From assembly GCA_002928875.1 (NCBI GenBank), contig PERO01000018.1, positions 142,276 to 206,275 on the forward strand: a DNA stretch of 64,000 nucleotides. Direction: 5' to 3'. The notes below the pieces were generated by a model. That model worked only from the letters and a program-made list of their open reading frames with translations. It was not told the origin of the DNA and did not search any database. Below, in pieces: positions 28,014 to 35,900 of the stretch (positions are counted from its first letter, which is position 1; each line of letters opens with the position of its first letter). The position numbers and the translations under genes were made by a program. This DNA comes from Methylobacterium sp. GTDB lineage: Bacteria; Pseudomonadota; Alphaproteobacteria; Rhizobiales; Beijerinckiaceae.

Positions 28014-28868
28014 ATGGCGTGGTCTGAAACCTGGACGTTCTTTCAGGGCCAATGGATGGACGGCAATCCGCCGCTGATGGGGCCGCGCAGCCACGCCTTC
28101 TGGCTCGCTTCCACGGTGTTCGATGGCGCGCGCGTCTTCGAGGGGGTCTATCCGGATCTCGACCGGCACGCCGAACGGCTCGTGCGCTCGGCGACCAATC
28201 TCGGCCTCAAGGCCGGGGTCACGCCCGAGGAAATCGTCGCGCTCACGAAGGAGGGTACGAAGAAATTCACGCCGGGTGCCGCACTCTATGTGAAGCCGAT
28301 GGTGTGGGGGGAAGGCGAGGGGCCCTCAACCATCCTGCCCGATCCCGATGATTGCCGCTTCGCGCTCTGCCTGTTCGTGGCGCCCATGCCCGAACCGCGC
28401 GGCATGAGCCTGACGCTCTCGCCCTTCCGCCGGCCGTCGCTCGAATGCATGCCGACGGATGCCAAGGCCGGCTGCCTCTATCCCAACAATGCGCGCTGCC
28501 TCGTGGAGGCGAAGTCGCGCGGCTTCGACAATTGCCTCGTGCGCGACCTGCTCGGCAACATCGCCGAAACCGCCACCGCCAATATCTTCATGGCGAAGGA
28601 TGGCGTGGTGTTCACGCCCGCGCCGAACGGCGCCTTCCTCAACGGCATCACCCGCCAGCGCGTCATCCGGCTGATGCGCGAATCCGGCCTCGAAGTGGTG
28701 GAGCAGGCGCTGACCTACGACGATTTCGCACGCGCCGACGAGGTGTTCATCTCGGGCAACTATTCGAAGGTGATGCCGGTGACGCGCCTCGACGGCCGGG
28801 AATTCCAGGCCGGGCCCGCCTATCGCAAGGCGCGCGAACTCTATTGGGAATTCGCGCACGCCGCATGA
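28014..28868 (+). CDS. Branched-chain amino acid aminotransferase-like PLP enzyme (class IV)
   Basis: A protein of 284 residues starting at ATG 28014 after GGGAGG; an upstream in-frame start at 27936 lacks a site. Class IV fold hallmarks include FDGARVFEG near residue 40, the LYPNNARCLVEAKSRGFD region (PLP-lysine in the preceding DAKAG) near 145, and NIAETATANIF near 182. The family transfers amino groups between branched-chain amino acids and 2-oxoglutarate, but D-amino acid transaminase and ADC lyase share the fold. It stands alone, followed by two hairpins. Confidence 0.88.
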   Translation: MAWSETWTFFQGQWMDGNPPLMGPRSHAFWLASTVFDGARVFEGVYPDLDRHAERLVRSATNLGLKAGVTPEEIVALTKEGTKKFTPGAALYVKPMVWGEGEGPSTILPDPDDCRFALCLFVAPMPEPRGMSLTLSPFRRPSLECMPTDAKAGCLYPNNARCLVEAKSRGFDNCLVRDLLGNIAETATANIFMAKDGVVFTPAPNGAFLNGITRQRVIRLMRESGLEVVEQALTYDDFARADEVFISGNYSKVMPVTRLDGREFQAGPAYRKARELYWEFAHAA

Positions 28869-29113
28869 GGCTGGCAGCCGGCCGCCCGATCACGGCCTCG
28901 TGTCTCAATTCGGGATTTCGCCACATTCCCGGCCTTACGGCTCCATAAAGGCCGGGCCATTATGGATGCTATCAAGGATTTCGCGTCTGATAGCCCCCAG
29001 ACGACAGACGTGGTGTCCTTCGAAGGTTCGAGACCCCTTCACGAACAGGCCGCGGCCCGAAACCGCGGCCTTTTCATTGGCGGGAAGGGGCTAGATTTTG
29101 CGGGCTTTGGCGC
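28869..29113 (+). other. Intergenic region with two hairpins, possible small RNA
   Basis: After the aminotransferase gene, a 9-bp stem CCCGGCCTT / AAGGCCGGG (28928-28936 and 28948-28956) is not followed by T residues. About 90 bases later comes a proper terminator (29048-29074). The stretch between them has a modest frame starting ATG 28962 but no ribosome site I trust. It may be the 3' UTR of the aminotransferase or a separate short RNA. Confidence 0.35.
29048..29074 (+). terminator. Rho-independent terminator
   Basis: Perfect 8-bp stem GGCCGCGG / CCGCGGCC with loop CCCGAAA, followed by TTTT. It lies 180 bases after the aminotransferase stop. Confidence 0.85.
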
Positions 29114-29506
29114 TCACTGGCCCTTCTTCTTCAACCACGCCTGCATGAAGGCGATTTCCTTCTCCTGCGCGGCAATCACCTCCTCGGCGAGCTTGCGGAC
29201 TTCCGGGTCCTTGCCGTGCTGGAGCACCACGCGCGCCATGTCGATCGCGCCCTGGTGGTGGGGAATCATGCCCTTGAAGAAGTCGATATCGGCATCGCCG
29301 GTGAAGGCGATATCCATGTCCTTGTGCATCTTGTCGTTCGCAGCGCGATAGGCCTTGGTCGCGGCCGATTCCGCCTGTGCGGGTGCCGCGCCATGTTGTG
29401 CGCCGTGCTGCGCGCCGTGCTGTGCGCCGTGATGACCCGCATGCTGCGCCTGCGCCGCCAGCGCGCCGCCGATCAGCACGAGCCCTGCGATGGTGAACCG
29501 CTTCAT
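29114..29506 (-). CDS. Secreted DUF305 protein with His-rich repeats
   Basis: A protein of 130 residues. ATG 29506 is chosen because AAAGGAG lies just upstream. A signal peptide (hydrophobic [16 protein letters not shown]) is followed by a His/Gln/Gly repeat, [15 protein letters not shown], and then the DUF305 domain with the core motif [15 protein letters not shown]305 proteins have a four-helix ferritin-like fold and are often found with copper or other metal stress genes. The His-rich stretch may bind metal. No metal regulator is next to it. Confidence 0.85.
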   Translation of the reverse strand: MKRFTIAGLVLIGGALAAQAQHAGHHGAQHGAQHGAQHGAAPAQAESAATKAYRAANDKMHKDMDIAFTGDADIDFFKGMIPHHQGAIDMARVVLQHGKDPEVRKLAEEVIAAQEKEIAFMQAWLKKKGQ

Positions 29507-29604
29507 GTCCCGATCTCCTTTGCTTTCGAGCATTCGGCCTAGGCCCGGACTGTTTCAGCCGTGTTTCACCCGTTTTGCCGCATCATCTCGCGCGCGCCAG
29601 CGCC

Positions 29605-29814
29605 TCAGCTCTGGCTGGGCCTGCAGGTCGAGATCCCCAGCAGGGTATAGGCCGGGCAATTCCCCACAAGCGCCGTCAGCAGCGGCACGATGCCGATCCA
29701 GCCGACCCAGTTCCAGCCGGTCTGCGTGAAGCCCAGCGGGATGGCATAGGCGATGAGCACGAGCCCGACGATGACGCGCAGGCCCCGGTCGAACGTTCCA
29801 ACATTGCGAAGCAT
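29605..29814 (-). CDS. DUF2892 (YgaP-type) small inner-membrane protein
   Basis: A protein of 69 residues starting at ATG 29814 after AAGGGG. Starts LRNVGTFDRGLRVIVGL, has two hydrophobic helices, and ends with NCPAYTLLGISTC, the family's Cys-containing end. In relatives the module is fused or linked to rhodanese and sulfide-responsive genes, but none is here. The upstream 29840-29880 stretch is AT-rich compared with its surroundings (contains ACATATATGG), which may be a promoter or operator. Confidence 0.85.
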   Translation of the reverse strand: MLRNVGTFDRGLRVIVGLVLIAYAIPLGFTQTGWNWVGWIGIVPLLTALVGNCPAYTLLGISTCRPSQS

Positions 29815-29969
29815 GATGGTTCCCCTTCTTTTCGCCATTGCGATCCAAAACATATATGGTTTATTGAATTTGTTTGCAAGCGAGGCTTGGGGTATCCGGC
29901 CATATCCGGACCGGCAGCGATCGAATCGCTGCGAGCGGGCCGGGCTGTCCAACCTTCTGGAGACGGTTC

Positions 29970-30284
29970 ATGCGCAATCTCGCTTTGGCCGGTGGTGTGC
30001 TCGGCCTGGCTCTGGCGGCTTCGCCGGCCCTGGCCTGGACGCCGCCATCGGTCGGCACTCCCTGCCATTCCGTGCGACACGCCAAGGCGGATAGCCTGCT
30101 GATCGCCGGGAATTACCTTGGCGGACGTCCGGTGCGGGCCGGCGTCGTCGACTGGAAGTCTTTCCAGGCCTGTTTCCGCGATGTCGCCTCCTGCGAGCAA
30201 TGGCTGAGCCACCGCGCTTCGGCCTTTCCGCTCCGCCCGGGCATTGCGCGCTGCACGCCGGTGACGGTCGGCTACAGGCGCTGA
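29970..30284 (+). CDS. Small secreted protein of unknown function
   Basis: A protein of 104 residues beginning at ATG 29970 after GGAGACGG. A clear signal peptide (LALAGGVLGLALAASPALA, cut about residue 22) is followed by about 80 residues with five cysteines: one in GTPCHSVR and others in QACFRDVASCEQW and IARCTP. The cysteines suggest a disulfide-stabilised periplasmic domain. I do not recognise the family. Its 3' end overlaps the 3' end of the convergent murJ by 13 bases. Confidence 0.6.
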   Translation: MRNLALAGGVLGLALAASPALAWTPPSVGTPCHSVRHAKADSLLIAGNYLGGRPVRAGVVDWKSFQACFRDVASCEQWLSHRASAFPLRPGIARCTPVTVGYRR

Positions 30285-31801
30285 GCGTCGCGCAGGCGCA
30301 GCGGCAGGTGCGCGATCCGGGCGCAGAAGAACAGGATCCCGCCATAGGCCAAAGCCGCCGAGAGGGTGTAGATCCCGAGCATGAGGAAAGCCGGCAGCCC
30401 GCCCACCCGGCTGCCGAAAAGTTCGCGCACCAGCAGCAGGGTCGCGACCAGCCAGATCGTGCCGATCACCGAGATCGCGAGTTGCAGGGCGAGTTCGGCG
30501 TCCGGCCCGGCCTTCTTCTGGCGGATGGCCAGCGTCCCGAGGATCACCGCATTGGCGATGGCGCCCATGGCCGTGGCGAAGGCAAGCCCCGCCGCGCCGT
30601 AATCGCGCCAGAACAGCATCTTCAGGAACAGGTTCAGCGCGATGGCCGTCACCGAGGCATAGAGCGGGGTCTGGGTGTCGCCCCGCGCATGGAAGCTCGC
30701 GACGAGCGAGCGGATCGCCACCACCGCCGGCAAACCCCAGCCATAGGCCGCGAGCACGGCTGAGGCATTCCGCACCGCTTCCTCGCCAAAGGCGCCGTAG
30801 CCGAAGAACCCGGCGATGATCGCCTCGGGGATGAACAGGAAGGCAGCCGTGAAGGGGATCGCAAGCGCGAGCGAGATGGCGAGGCTCTGGTTCTGGGCGC
30901 GATGCGCGCCGGCCTCGTCACCGGCCGCGAGGCGTTTCGACATTTCCGGCAGCAGGACCGTGCCGGCCGCCACCGCGATGACGCCGATGGGCAACTGGTA
31001 GAGCCGATCCGCGTAATAGAGCGAGGAGGCCCCGCCGGGCGGCAGGAAGGTCACGATGATCGTGTCGGCGAGCATCGCGATCTGCACGCCGGCCGAGCCG
31101 ATCACCGCCGGGCCGAAGGCGCGGAAGAAGCGGGCGAGTTCGCCGTTCCAGCGCGGCCAGACCGGCGGAGCCAGCAGGCCGGCCCGGAACGCCGCGATGG
31201 CCAGGAGGCCGGCCTCGAGCACGCCCGCGATCAGCACGCCCCAGGCCGCGGCATGGGCGCCGGTCGCGAAGAACCCGGCCATCAGCAGCGTCGAGATCAT
31301 GGCGAAGTTCAGCAGCACCGGCGCGGCCGCGCCCGCGGCGAAGCGCTTCTCGGCATTCAGCACGCCCGTCCACAGCACGACAAGCGAGACCAGGGCCAGA
31401 TAGGGAAAGGTGATGCGCGTCAGCTCCACCGCGAGGGTCATCGCCGGCCCGGAGGAAAAGCCGGGCGCCAGCAGCCGGATGAAGCCGGGCGTGAAGGCGA
31501 GCACCAGGGCCAGCAGCAAGCCTTGCGCGATCAGCATCAGCGTCAGCACTTCGCCCTGGAAGCGGCGGCTCGCCTGTTCGCCGGCTTGCGTGCGGATGCG
31601 CGCATAGGCCGGCACGAAGGCCGAGGAGAAGGCACCTTCGCCGAAGATGGCGCGGAAATGGTTCGGCAGGCGGAAGGCGACGGCAAAGGCGTCCATCAAC
31701 AGGCTCGCGCCCAGAAGACGCGCGAGCAGAATATCCCTGAGGAAGCCGGTGATGCGGGAAAGCAAGGTCCAGAGGCTGACGGAAACGAAAGCCCGGATCA
31801 T
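30272..31801 (-). CDS. murJ: Lipid II flippase MurJ
   Basis: A 509-residue polytopic protein with about 14 hydrophobic segments. The MviN family N-terminus LLSRITGFLRDILLAR and SSAFVPAYARI near residue 60 are clear. MurJ flips lipid II across the inner membrane for peptidoglycan synthesis and is normally essential. The gene starts at ATG 31801, overlapping the stop of the glycosyltransferase gene by 4 bases, so the two are co-translated. This pairing may reflect a shared promoter rather than shared function. Confidence 0.95.
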   Translation of the reverse strand: MIRAFVSVSLWTLLSRITGFLRDILLARLLGASLLMDAFAVAFRLPNHFRAIFGEGAFSSAFVPAYARIRTQAGEQASRRFQGEVLTLMLIAQGLLLALVLAFTPGFIRLLAPGFSSGPAMTLAVELTRITFPYLALVSLVVLWTGVLNAEKRFAAGAAAPVLLNFAMISTLLMAGFFATGAHAAAWGVLIAGVLEAGLLAIAAFRAGLLAPPVWPRWNGELARFFRAFGPAVIGSAGVQIAMLADTIIVTFLPPGGASSLYYADRLYQLPIGVIAVAAGTVLLPEMSKRLAAGDEAGAHRAQNQSLAISLALAIPFTAAFLFIPEAIIAGFFGYGAFGEEAVRNASAVLAAYGWGLPAVVAIRSLVASFHARGDTQTPLYASVTAIALNLFLKMLFWRDYGAAGLAFATAMGAIANAVILGTLAIRQKKAGPDAELALQLAISVIGTIWLVATLLLVRELFGSRVGGLPAFLMLGIYTLSAALAYGGILFFCARIAHLPLRLRDAQRL

Positions 31802-32856
31802 GTCGATTGGCGGGCCCGGGCGGTTGTCCGTGCAGGGTGGGGCGCTTCCGGTTCGTCATCGTCCAGCGGCTCGCCGCCGATCTCCTCCGCGACGATGTAG
31901 AGCGGCCGGCGCTTCACCTCCGCGAAGATGCGGCCGATATATTCGCCGATGATGCCGAGGAACACGAGCTGGATGCCGGAAAAGAACATCACGGACACAA
32001 CCAGCGTGGGGAATCCCGGCACATCCGAGCCCCAGATGATCGTGCGCAGCGCCATCGTCGCGGCATAGGTCATCGCGAAGATCGAGATCGCGACGCCGAA
32101 ATAGGTCGCGAGCTTCAGGGGCAGCGTCGAGAACGAGGAGAGCCCGTCGAAGGCGAAGCGGGTCAGCTTGTGCAGCCCCCATTTCGAGGTGCCGTGCAGG
32201 CGCTCCTGCACCTCGAACGGCACGCCGATCGATCGGAAACCTACCCAGGCATAAAGCCCTTTCGAGAAACGCGCGCGCTCGCCGAGCTTGCGCAGGGCCA
32301 GCACCACCTTGCGATCCATCAGCCGGAAATCGCCGGCCCCTTCGGGCAAGGGGGTTTCACCAAAGCGCTGGAACAGCCGGTAAAATCGCTCCGTGAGCCA
32401 GCGGCGCAGCGGGCCGTCGGTCGAGCGATCGACACGCTGGCCGTAGACCATCTCGTACCCCTCGCGCCAGCGTGCGACAAAGGTCTTCAGGATTTCGGGC
32501 GGATGCTGCAGATCAGCATCGATCAGCGCCACGGCTTCGCCCTGCGCATGGTCGAGGCCGGCAGCCAGCGCGATTTCCTTGCCGAAATTGCGGCTGAAGC
32601 GCAGGGCACGGATGCGGCTGTCGAGCGCCGCGAACCGCTCGATGCGCTCGAGCGTGTCGTCGGAAGAGCCGTCATCCACGAACAGGATTTCGAACGAGCT
32701 CACGCAGCCTTCGAGCACCGGCACGAGCTTGCCGATCAGGGCATCGACATTCTCGCCCTCGTTGAAGGCGGGGACGATGACGCTGAGTTCGGGCCGGTGC
32801 GACCGCGCGGCCGCCAGGGTGCGGCGGATCGGTCCGGGCATGGGCTGTTCGTTCAT
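31798..32856 (-). CDS. Family 2 polyprenyl-phosphate glycosyltransferase (GtrB/ArnC-like)
   Basis: A protein of 352 residues starting at ATG 32856 after GGAGAAGGA. It has the GT2 fold with VDDGSSDDTLE, RFSRNFGKEIAL, the DxD-like LIDADLQHPPE, and an acceptor loop, then two C-terminal transmembrane helices (about 250-275 and 285-310). Such enzymes move a sugar from a nucleotide to undecaprenyl phosphate at the inner membrane. Its gene is the first of a two-gene operon with murJ, and a YdjC-like deacetylase gene begins 142 bp away in the opposite direction, which suggests a shared cell-envelope role. Confidence 0.9.
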   Translation of the reverse strand: MNEQPMPGPIRRTLAAARSHRPELSVIVPAFNEGENVDALIGKLVPVLEGCVSSFEILFVDDGSSDDTLERIERFAALDSRIRALRFSRNFGKEIALAAGLDHAQGEAVALIDADLQHPPEILKTFVARWREGYEMVYGQRVDRSTDGPLRRWLTERFYRLFQRFGETPLPEGAGDFRLMDRKVVLALRKLGERARFSKGLYAWVGFRSIGVPFEVQERLHGTSKWGLHKLTRFAFDGLSSFSTLPLKLATYFGVAISIFAMTYAATMALRTIIWGSDVPGFPTLVVSVMFFSGIQLVFLGIIGEYIGRIFAEVKRRPLYIVAEEIGGEPLDDDEPEAPHPARTTARARQST

Positions 32857-32998
32857 TGCTTCCTTCTCCCTCGCAGTGCGTTTCCGCCCTGCTCCCCCGT
32901 TCTGTTTCTGAACGATCTGAGCCATAACGAAAAGCCCTTGCTGGCGGGTCCAAATCACATTGCCGATGGATAGCGCCCCGCGCATGAATGGAAGCCCA

Positions 32999-33853
32999 AT
33001 GTCCAGACCCACCCGATTCGTGCTGACCGCCGATGATTTCGCGCTGACGCCCGGCGTCAGTGCCGGCATTCTCGATCTGCTGGAGGCCGGGAGCCTCTCG
33101 GCGGCGGGTGCGATGACGAACCGCCCGCATTGGCGCAACAACGCCCCGGCCTTCGCGCAGTTCGCCGGCACGGCCGATCTGGGCCTGCATTTCAACCTCA
33201 CCTGCGGCGCGCCGCTGACGCGCATGAAGCGCCTCGCCCCGGCCGGCGCCTTGCCGAAACTGGCGGCCCTCATCAGCGGCGGCGTGGCGGGGCGCCTGCC
33301 GCTCGACGAGATCGCGGCGGAACTCGAGGCGCAGATCGATGCGTTCCAGCAGGCCATGGGCCGTCCGCCGGATTTCATCGACGGCCATCAGCATGCCCAT
33401 GCCTTGCCGGGTGTTCGGCGTGCGCTGGCGCAGGTTCTGCCGCGCCGGTTCCCCGATGCGAAGCCCTATCTCCGAAACCCGGCGGACAGGCTCGCGGCCA
33501 TTCGCGCGCGCGGCCGGCACTCGGCCAAGGCGGCCTTGCTCGCCAGCCTCGCGCGCCCCTTCGCGCCGCGCATGCGGGCACTGGGTTTTGCCGTGAACGA
33601 GGGCTTTTCCGGCTATTCCCGTTTCAATGCGCGCACGGATTATGGCCGCGATTTCGCAAGCTACCTCATCGCGCCGGGCCCCCGGCCGCTCGTGATGTGC
33701 CATCCCGGCTTCGTCGATGACGAATTGCGCGGGCTCGATCCGGCAACTGACAGCCGGGAGGCCGAAATGGGCTTCTTCCTGTCCTCCCGCTTCGTGGAGA
33801 TCTGCGCGGCTGCCGGCCTGGCCCCGGCCCGGTTTTCCGAACTCGCCCCCTGA
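32999..33853 (+). CDS. ChbG/HpnK-family (YdjC) deacetylase
   Basis: A protein of 284 residues. ATG 32999 is preceded by GGAAG; ATGs at 32960 and 32984 are also in frame. The YdjC family signature is present: VLTADDFALTPGV near the start (metal Asp) and IDGHQHAHALPGV near residue 115 (His ligands), with late MCHPGFVDD. Members remove acetyl groups from amino sugars or act on hopanoid lipids (HpnK). Its location beside a polyprenyl glycosyltransferase fits an envelope glycan or lipid modification role. The substrate is not known. Confidence 0.85.
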   Translation: MSRPTRFVLTADDFALTPGVSAGILDLLEAGSLSAAGAMTNRPHWRNNAPAFAQFAGTADLGLHFNLTCGAPLTRMKRLAPAGALPKLAALISGGVAGRLPLDEIAAELEAQIDAFQQAMGRPPDFIDGHQHAHALPGVRRALAQVLPRRFPDAKPYLRNPADRLAAIRARGRHSAKAALLASLARPFAPRMRALGFAVNEGFSGYSRFNARTDYGRDFASYLIAPGPRPLVMCHPGFVDDELRGLDPATDSREAEMGFFLSSRFVEICAAAGLAPARFSELAP

Positions 33854-33863
33854 AGGATCGACG

Positions 33864-34211
33864 ATGTCCCTGACGCCCGCCCACTGGATGCCGATCGCGC
33901 TGCTGCTCGTCTCCAACCTGTTCATGACATTCGCCTGGTATGGCCATCTGAAGTTCAAGGAGACGGCGCTGCCGCTGGTCATCCTCGCGAGCTGGGGCAT
34001 CGCCTTCTTCGAGTATTGCCTGGCCGTGCCGGCGAACCGGCTGGGCCACCAGGTTTATTCGGCAGCGGAACTGAAGACGATCCAGGAGGTGGTCACGCTT
34101 CTGGTTTTCGCAGGTTTTTCCGTCCTTTACCTCGGGGAGAAGATCACGGTGAACCACATGATCGGCTTCGGCCTGATCGCGCTCGGTGCCGGCTTTGTGT
34201 TCCGCGGTTAG
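33864..34211 (+). CDS. DMT-family small membrane protein (DUF486)
   Basis: A protein of 115 residues with four hydrophobic helices, starting at ATG 33864 after AAGGA, 10 bases past the deacetylase stop, so probably co-transcribed. The sequence TFAWYGHLKFKE near residue 25 and the C-terminal ITVNHMIGFGLIALGAGFVF match DUF486 proteins of the drug/metabolite transporter superfamily. It may move or flip a lipid-linked substrate, but function is not proven. Confidence 0.85.
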   Translation: MSLTPAHWMPIALLLVSNLFMTFAWYGHLKFKETALPLVILASWGIAFFEYCLAVPANRLGHQVYSAAELKTIQEVVTLLVFAGFSVLYLGEKITVNHMIGFGLIALGAGFVFRG

Positions 34212-34301
34212 CCCGTCTGCGGATTGACGCGGGCGGCCCCGGGCTGCAAAACGGAACGACATCAGAACGGAACGACATCACAGCCAACGGGGAAGGTCAC
34301 C

Positions 34302-34523
34302 ATGTCCAATTCGAGCTTCGAGCGTCCGCGCGAAATCATCACCTTCTGCCTCAAGCCCTTCGAGGACCAGAAGGGCACGCCCGCCTACGAGGAAGCCTTC
34401 CGCCGCCTCGAACACGTGATCCGTACCTATCAGGCGCAGCTCATCAAGGCGAAGACCCCGGTGGCGGTCGATTTCTCCAACATGCCGACCGTGACCATCA
34501 ACGAGGATGCCCACGGGCACTGA
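34302..34523 (+). CDS. Small hypothetical protein
   Basis: A protein of 73 residues starting at ATG 34302 after GGGGAAGG. The sequence is moderately charged, predicted helical in its middle (EEAFRRLEHVIRTYQAQ), with no signal peptide or membrane helix. It has no family that I recognise. A 15-bp direct repeat lies 20-50 bases upstream (34251-34281). The gene is followed by a GC hairpin. The good ribosome site and codon use make it likely to be real. Confidence 0.6.
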   Translation: MSNSSFERPREIITFCLKPFEDQKGTPAYEEAFRRLEHVIRTYQAQLIKAKTPVAVDFSNMPTVTINEDAHGH

Positions 34524-34531
34524 CAATCCGT

Positions 34532-34555
34532 CGCCCGGCGCAACCAAGCCGGGCG
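34532..34555 (+). terminator. GC-rich hairpin, possible terminator
   Basis: Perfect 8-bp stem CGCCCGGC / GCCGGGCG with an 8-base loop, nine bases after the small hypothetical gene. There is no T run, so it could be a rho-dependent or weak terminator. Confidence 0.5.
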
Positions 34556-34615
34556 CGTTCGCGCGGATGGGACACTCGGTGCCGGCGGCTTTTTTCGCGC
34601 GCCGGTGATGACCCC

Positions 34616-34951
34616 TCAGGCGGCCATGGTGCGGCAACTCTGGGCGCAATCGCGACAGATCGCGACGCATTCCGGCATGTCGCCGATGGTTTCGCAACTC
34701 GAGGCGCAGGCCTCGCAGATCTCGACACAGGCGCGGCACACGGCGCGATGCTGCGGCGCGCCGGTCATCATGATTTCCGCCGCGGCCGAGCAGATCGTGG
34801 CGCAAGCCAGCATCAGCCGGAAATGATCCGGCTCGACATGGCGGCCGCCCGCTTCAAGGCAATGCTGCATGGCCGTCTCGCGGCAGATCTGCGCGCAATC
34901 AAGGCAGGTTTCGATGCATTCCTGCATCGCCGGATCGGGTTGATGGTGCAT
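34616..34951 (-). CDS. Four-helix bundle copper-binding protein (Csp-like)
   Basis: A protein of 111 residues starting at ATG 34951 after GAGGAGG. It has about 13 cysteines arranged along four helices, in repeats such as ECIETCLDCAQICRET, RACVEICEACASSCE and AICRDCAQSC. The pattern is that of the cytosolic copper-storage proteins of the Csp family (formerly DUF326), which bind many Cu(I) ions inside the bundle. There is no signal peptide, so it is the cytosolic type. It stands alone between a small gene and superoxide dismutase. Confidence 0.9.
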   Translation of the reverse strand: MHHQPDPAMQECIETCLDCAQICRETAMQHCLEAGGRHVEPDHFRLMLACATICSAAAEIMMTGAPQHRAVCRACVEICEACASSCETIGDMPECVAICRDCAQSCRTMAA

Positions 34952-35027
34952 GGCGGCCTCCTCTGCCTGGAGGAGGAACGTGGGCTTGCGCTGCGGGTTC
35001 CGCCGACGGCCGCGCAGCCCTCTCACG

Positions 35028-35053
35028 AAAAACGCCGGGGCGACCCGGCGTTT
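35028..35053 (-). terminator. Rho-independent terminator after superoxide dismutase
   Basis: On the minus strand AAACGCCGGG and CCCCGGCGTTTTTC fold into a strong stem with a short TCGC-type loop and a T run, 26 bases after the stop of the superoxide dismutase gene. Confidence 0.85.
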
Positions 35054-35079
35054 CGTGTTTCCAGATCGGCCAAGGCGGC

Positions 35080-35679
35080 TTACTTCACCGCCGCCTCGTA
35101 CATCTCGGCCACGTATTCCCAGTTCACGAGATGCTCGACGAAGGCCTTGAGGTAATCCGGCCGGCGATTGCGGTAATCGATGTAGTAGGAATGCTCCCAG
35201 ACGTCGCAACCGAGGATCGGCTTCGCGCCCATCACCAGCGGGCTCTCGCCGTTGGGGGACTTCATCACGACGATCTTGCCATCCTTCACCGCGAGCCAAT
35301 TCCAGCCCGAGCCGAACTGCGTGACGCCGGCCTGGATGAAGTCTTCCTTCATCTTCTCGACCGAGCCGAGATCCTCGATGATCTTCTTCTCGAGGTTGCC
35401 GGGAATCGCACCGCCGCCATTCGGCTTCATCCACTTCCAGAAATGGATGTGGTTGTAATGCTGGCCGGCATTGTTGAAGAGGCCGGCATTCTTGCCATGG
35501 CTGCCGACAACGATCTCCTCGAGGCTCTTGCCCTCGAATTCCGAACCCTTCAGCAGGTTGTTGCCGTTGTTCACGTAAGCGAGGTGATGCTTGTCGTGAT
35601 GGTATTCGAGCGTCTCCTTCGACATGTAGGGCTGGAGCGCGTCATGCGCGTAGGGGAGATCCGGCAGCGTGAAGGACAT
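35080..35679 (-). CDS. sodB: Superoxide dismutase, Fe/Mn family (probably iron type)
   Basis: A protein of 199 residues that dismutates superoxide. Metal ligands are His27, His77, Asp159 and His163 (DVWEHSYYIDY). Gln73 in NNAGQHYNH lies in the N-terminal part, which is where the iron-type enzymes place the active-site Gln; manganese-type enzymes usually have Gly there. No signal peptide is seen, so it is cytoplasmic. ATG 35679 is preceded by TGAGG; a longer open frame upstream lacks similarity. Confidence 0.93.
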   Translation of the reverse strand: MSFTLPDLPYAHDALQPYMSKETLEYHHDKHHLAYVNNGNNLLKGSEFEGKSLEEIVVGSHGKNAGLFNNAGQHYNHIHFWKWMKPNGGGAIPGNLEKKIIEDLGSVEKMKEDFIQAGVTQFGSGWNWLAVKDGKIVVMKSPNGESPLVMGAKPILGCDVWEHSYYIDYRNRRPDYLKAFVEHLVNWEYVAEMYEAAVK

Positions 35680-35900
35680 GGTGTGAAACCTCAGAGAAAG
35701 GGGGTGCCGCGCGGCGCGGCGATCGGCCGGCGCGAGCGCCAGACGCGGCAAGAGATAGGCCCGTGTCGGCCCCAAGGCAATGCGGCTGTGCCGCGTCAAG
35801 TTCCGGGCTTTTCGGGGCTGAAAGGGTTTGTTTACCCTGATGGCGGAAATTGACCTGATTTTTCAAGGCTGCGTAATTCGGTCTCACGGGAGCAGGCATC

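Noticed and set aside
28999..29040. tRNA T-arm-like sequence GGTTCGAGACC
   Set aside because: No matching acceptor, D or anticodon arms are found at the proper distances; it is more likely part of a 3' UTR or another RNA.
28962..29351. Open frame of 129 codons starting ATG 28962
   Set aside because: It crosses the terminator at 29048-29074 and runs antisense into the DUF305 gene; no ribosome site is seen.
34278..34805. Minus-strand frame of 175 codons
   Set aside because: It overlaps both the small hypothetical gene and the copper protein gene in other frames and shows no family-like sequence.
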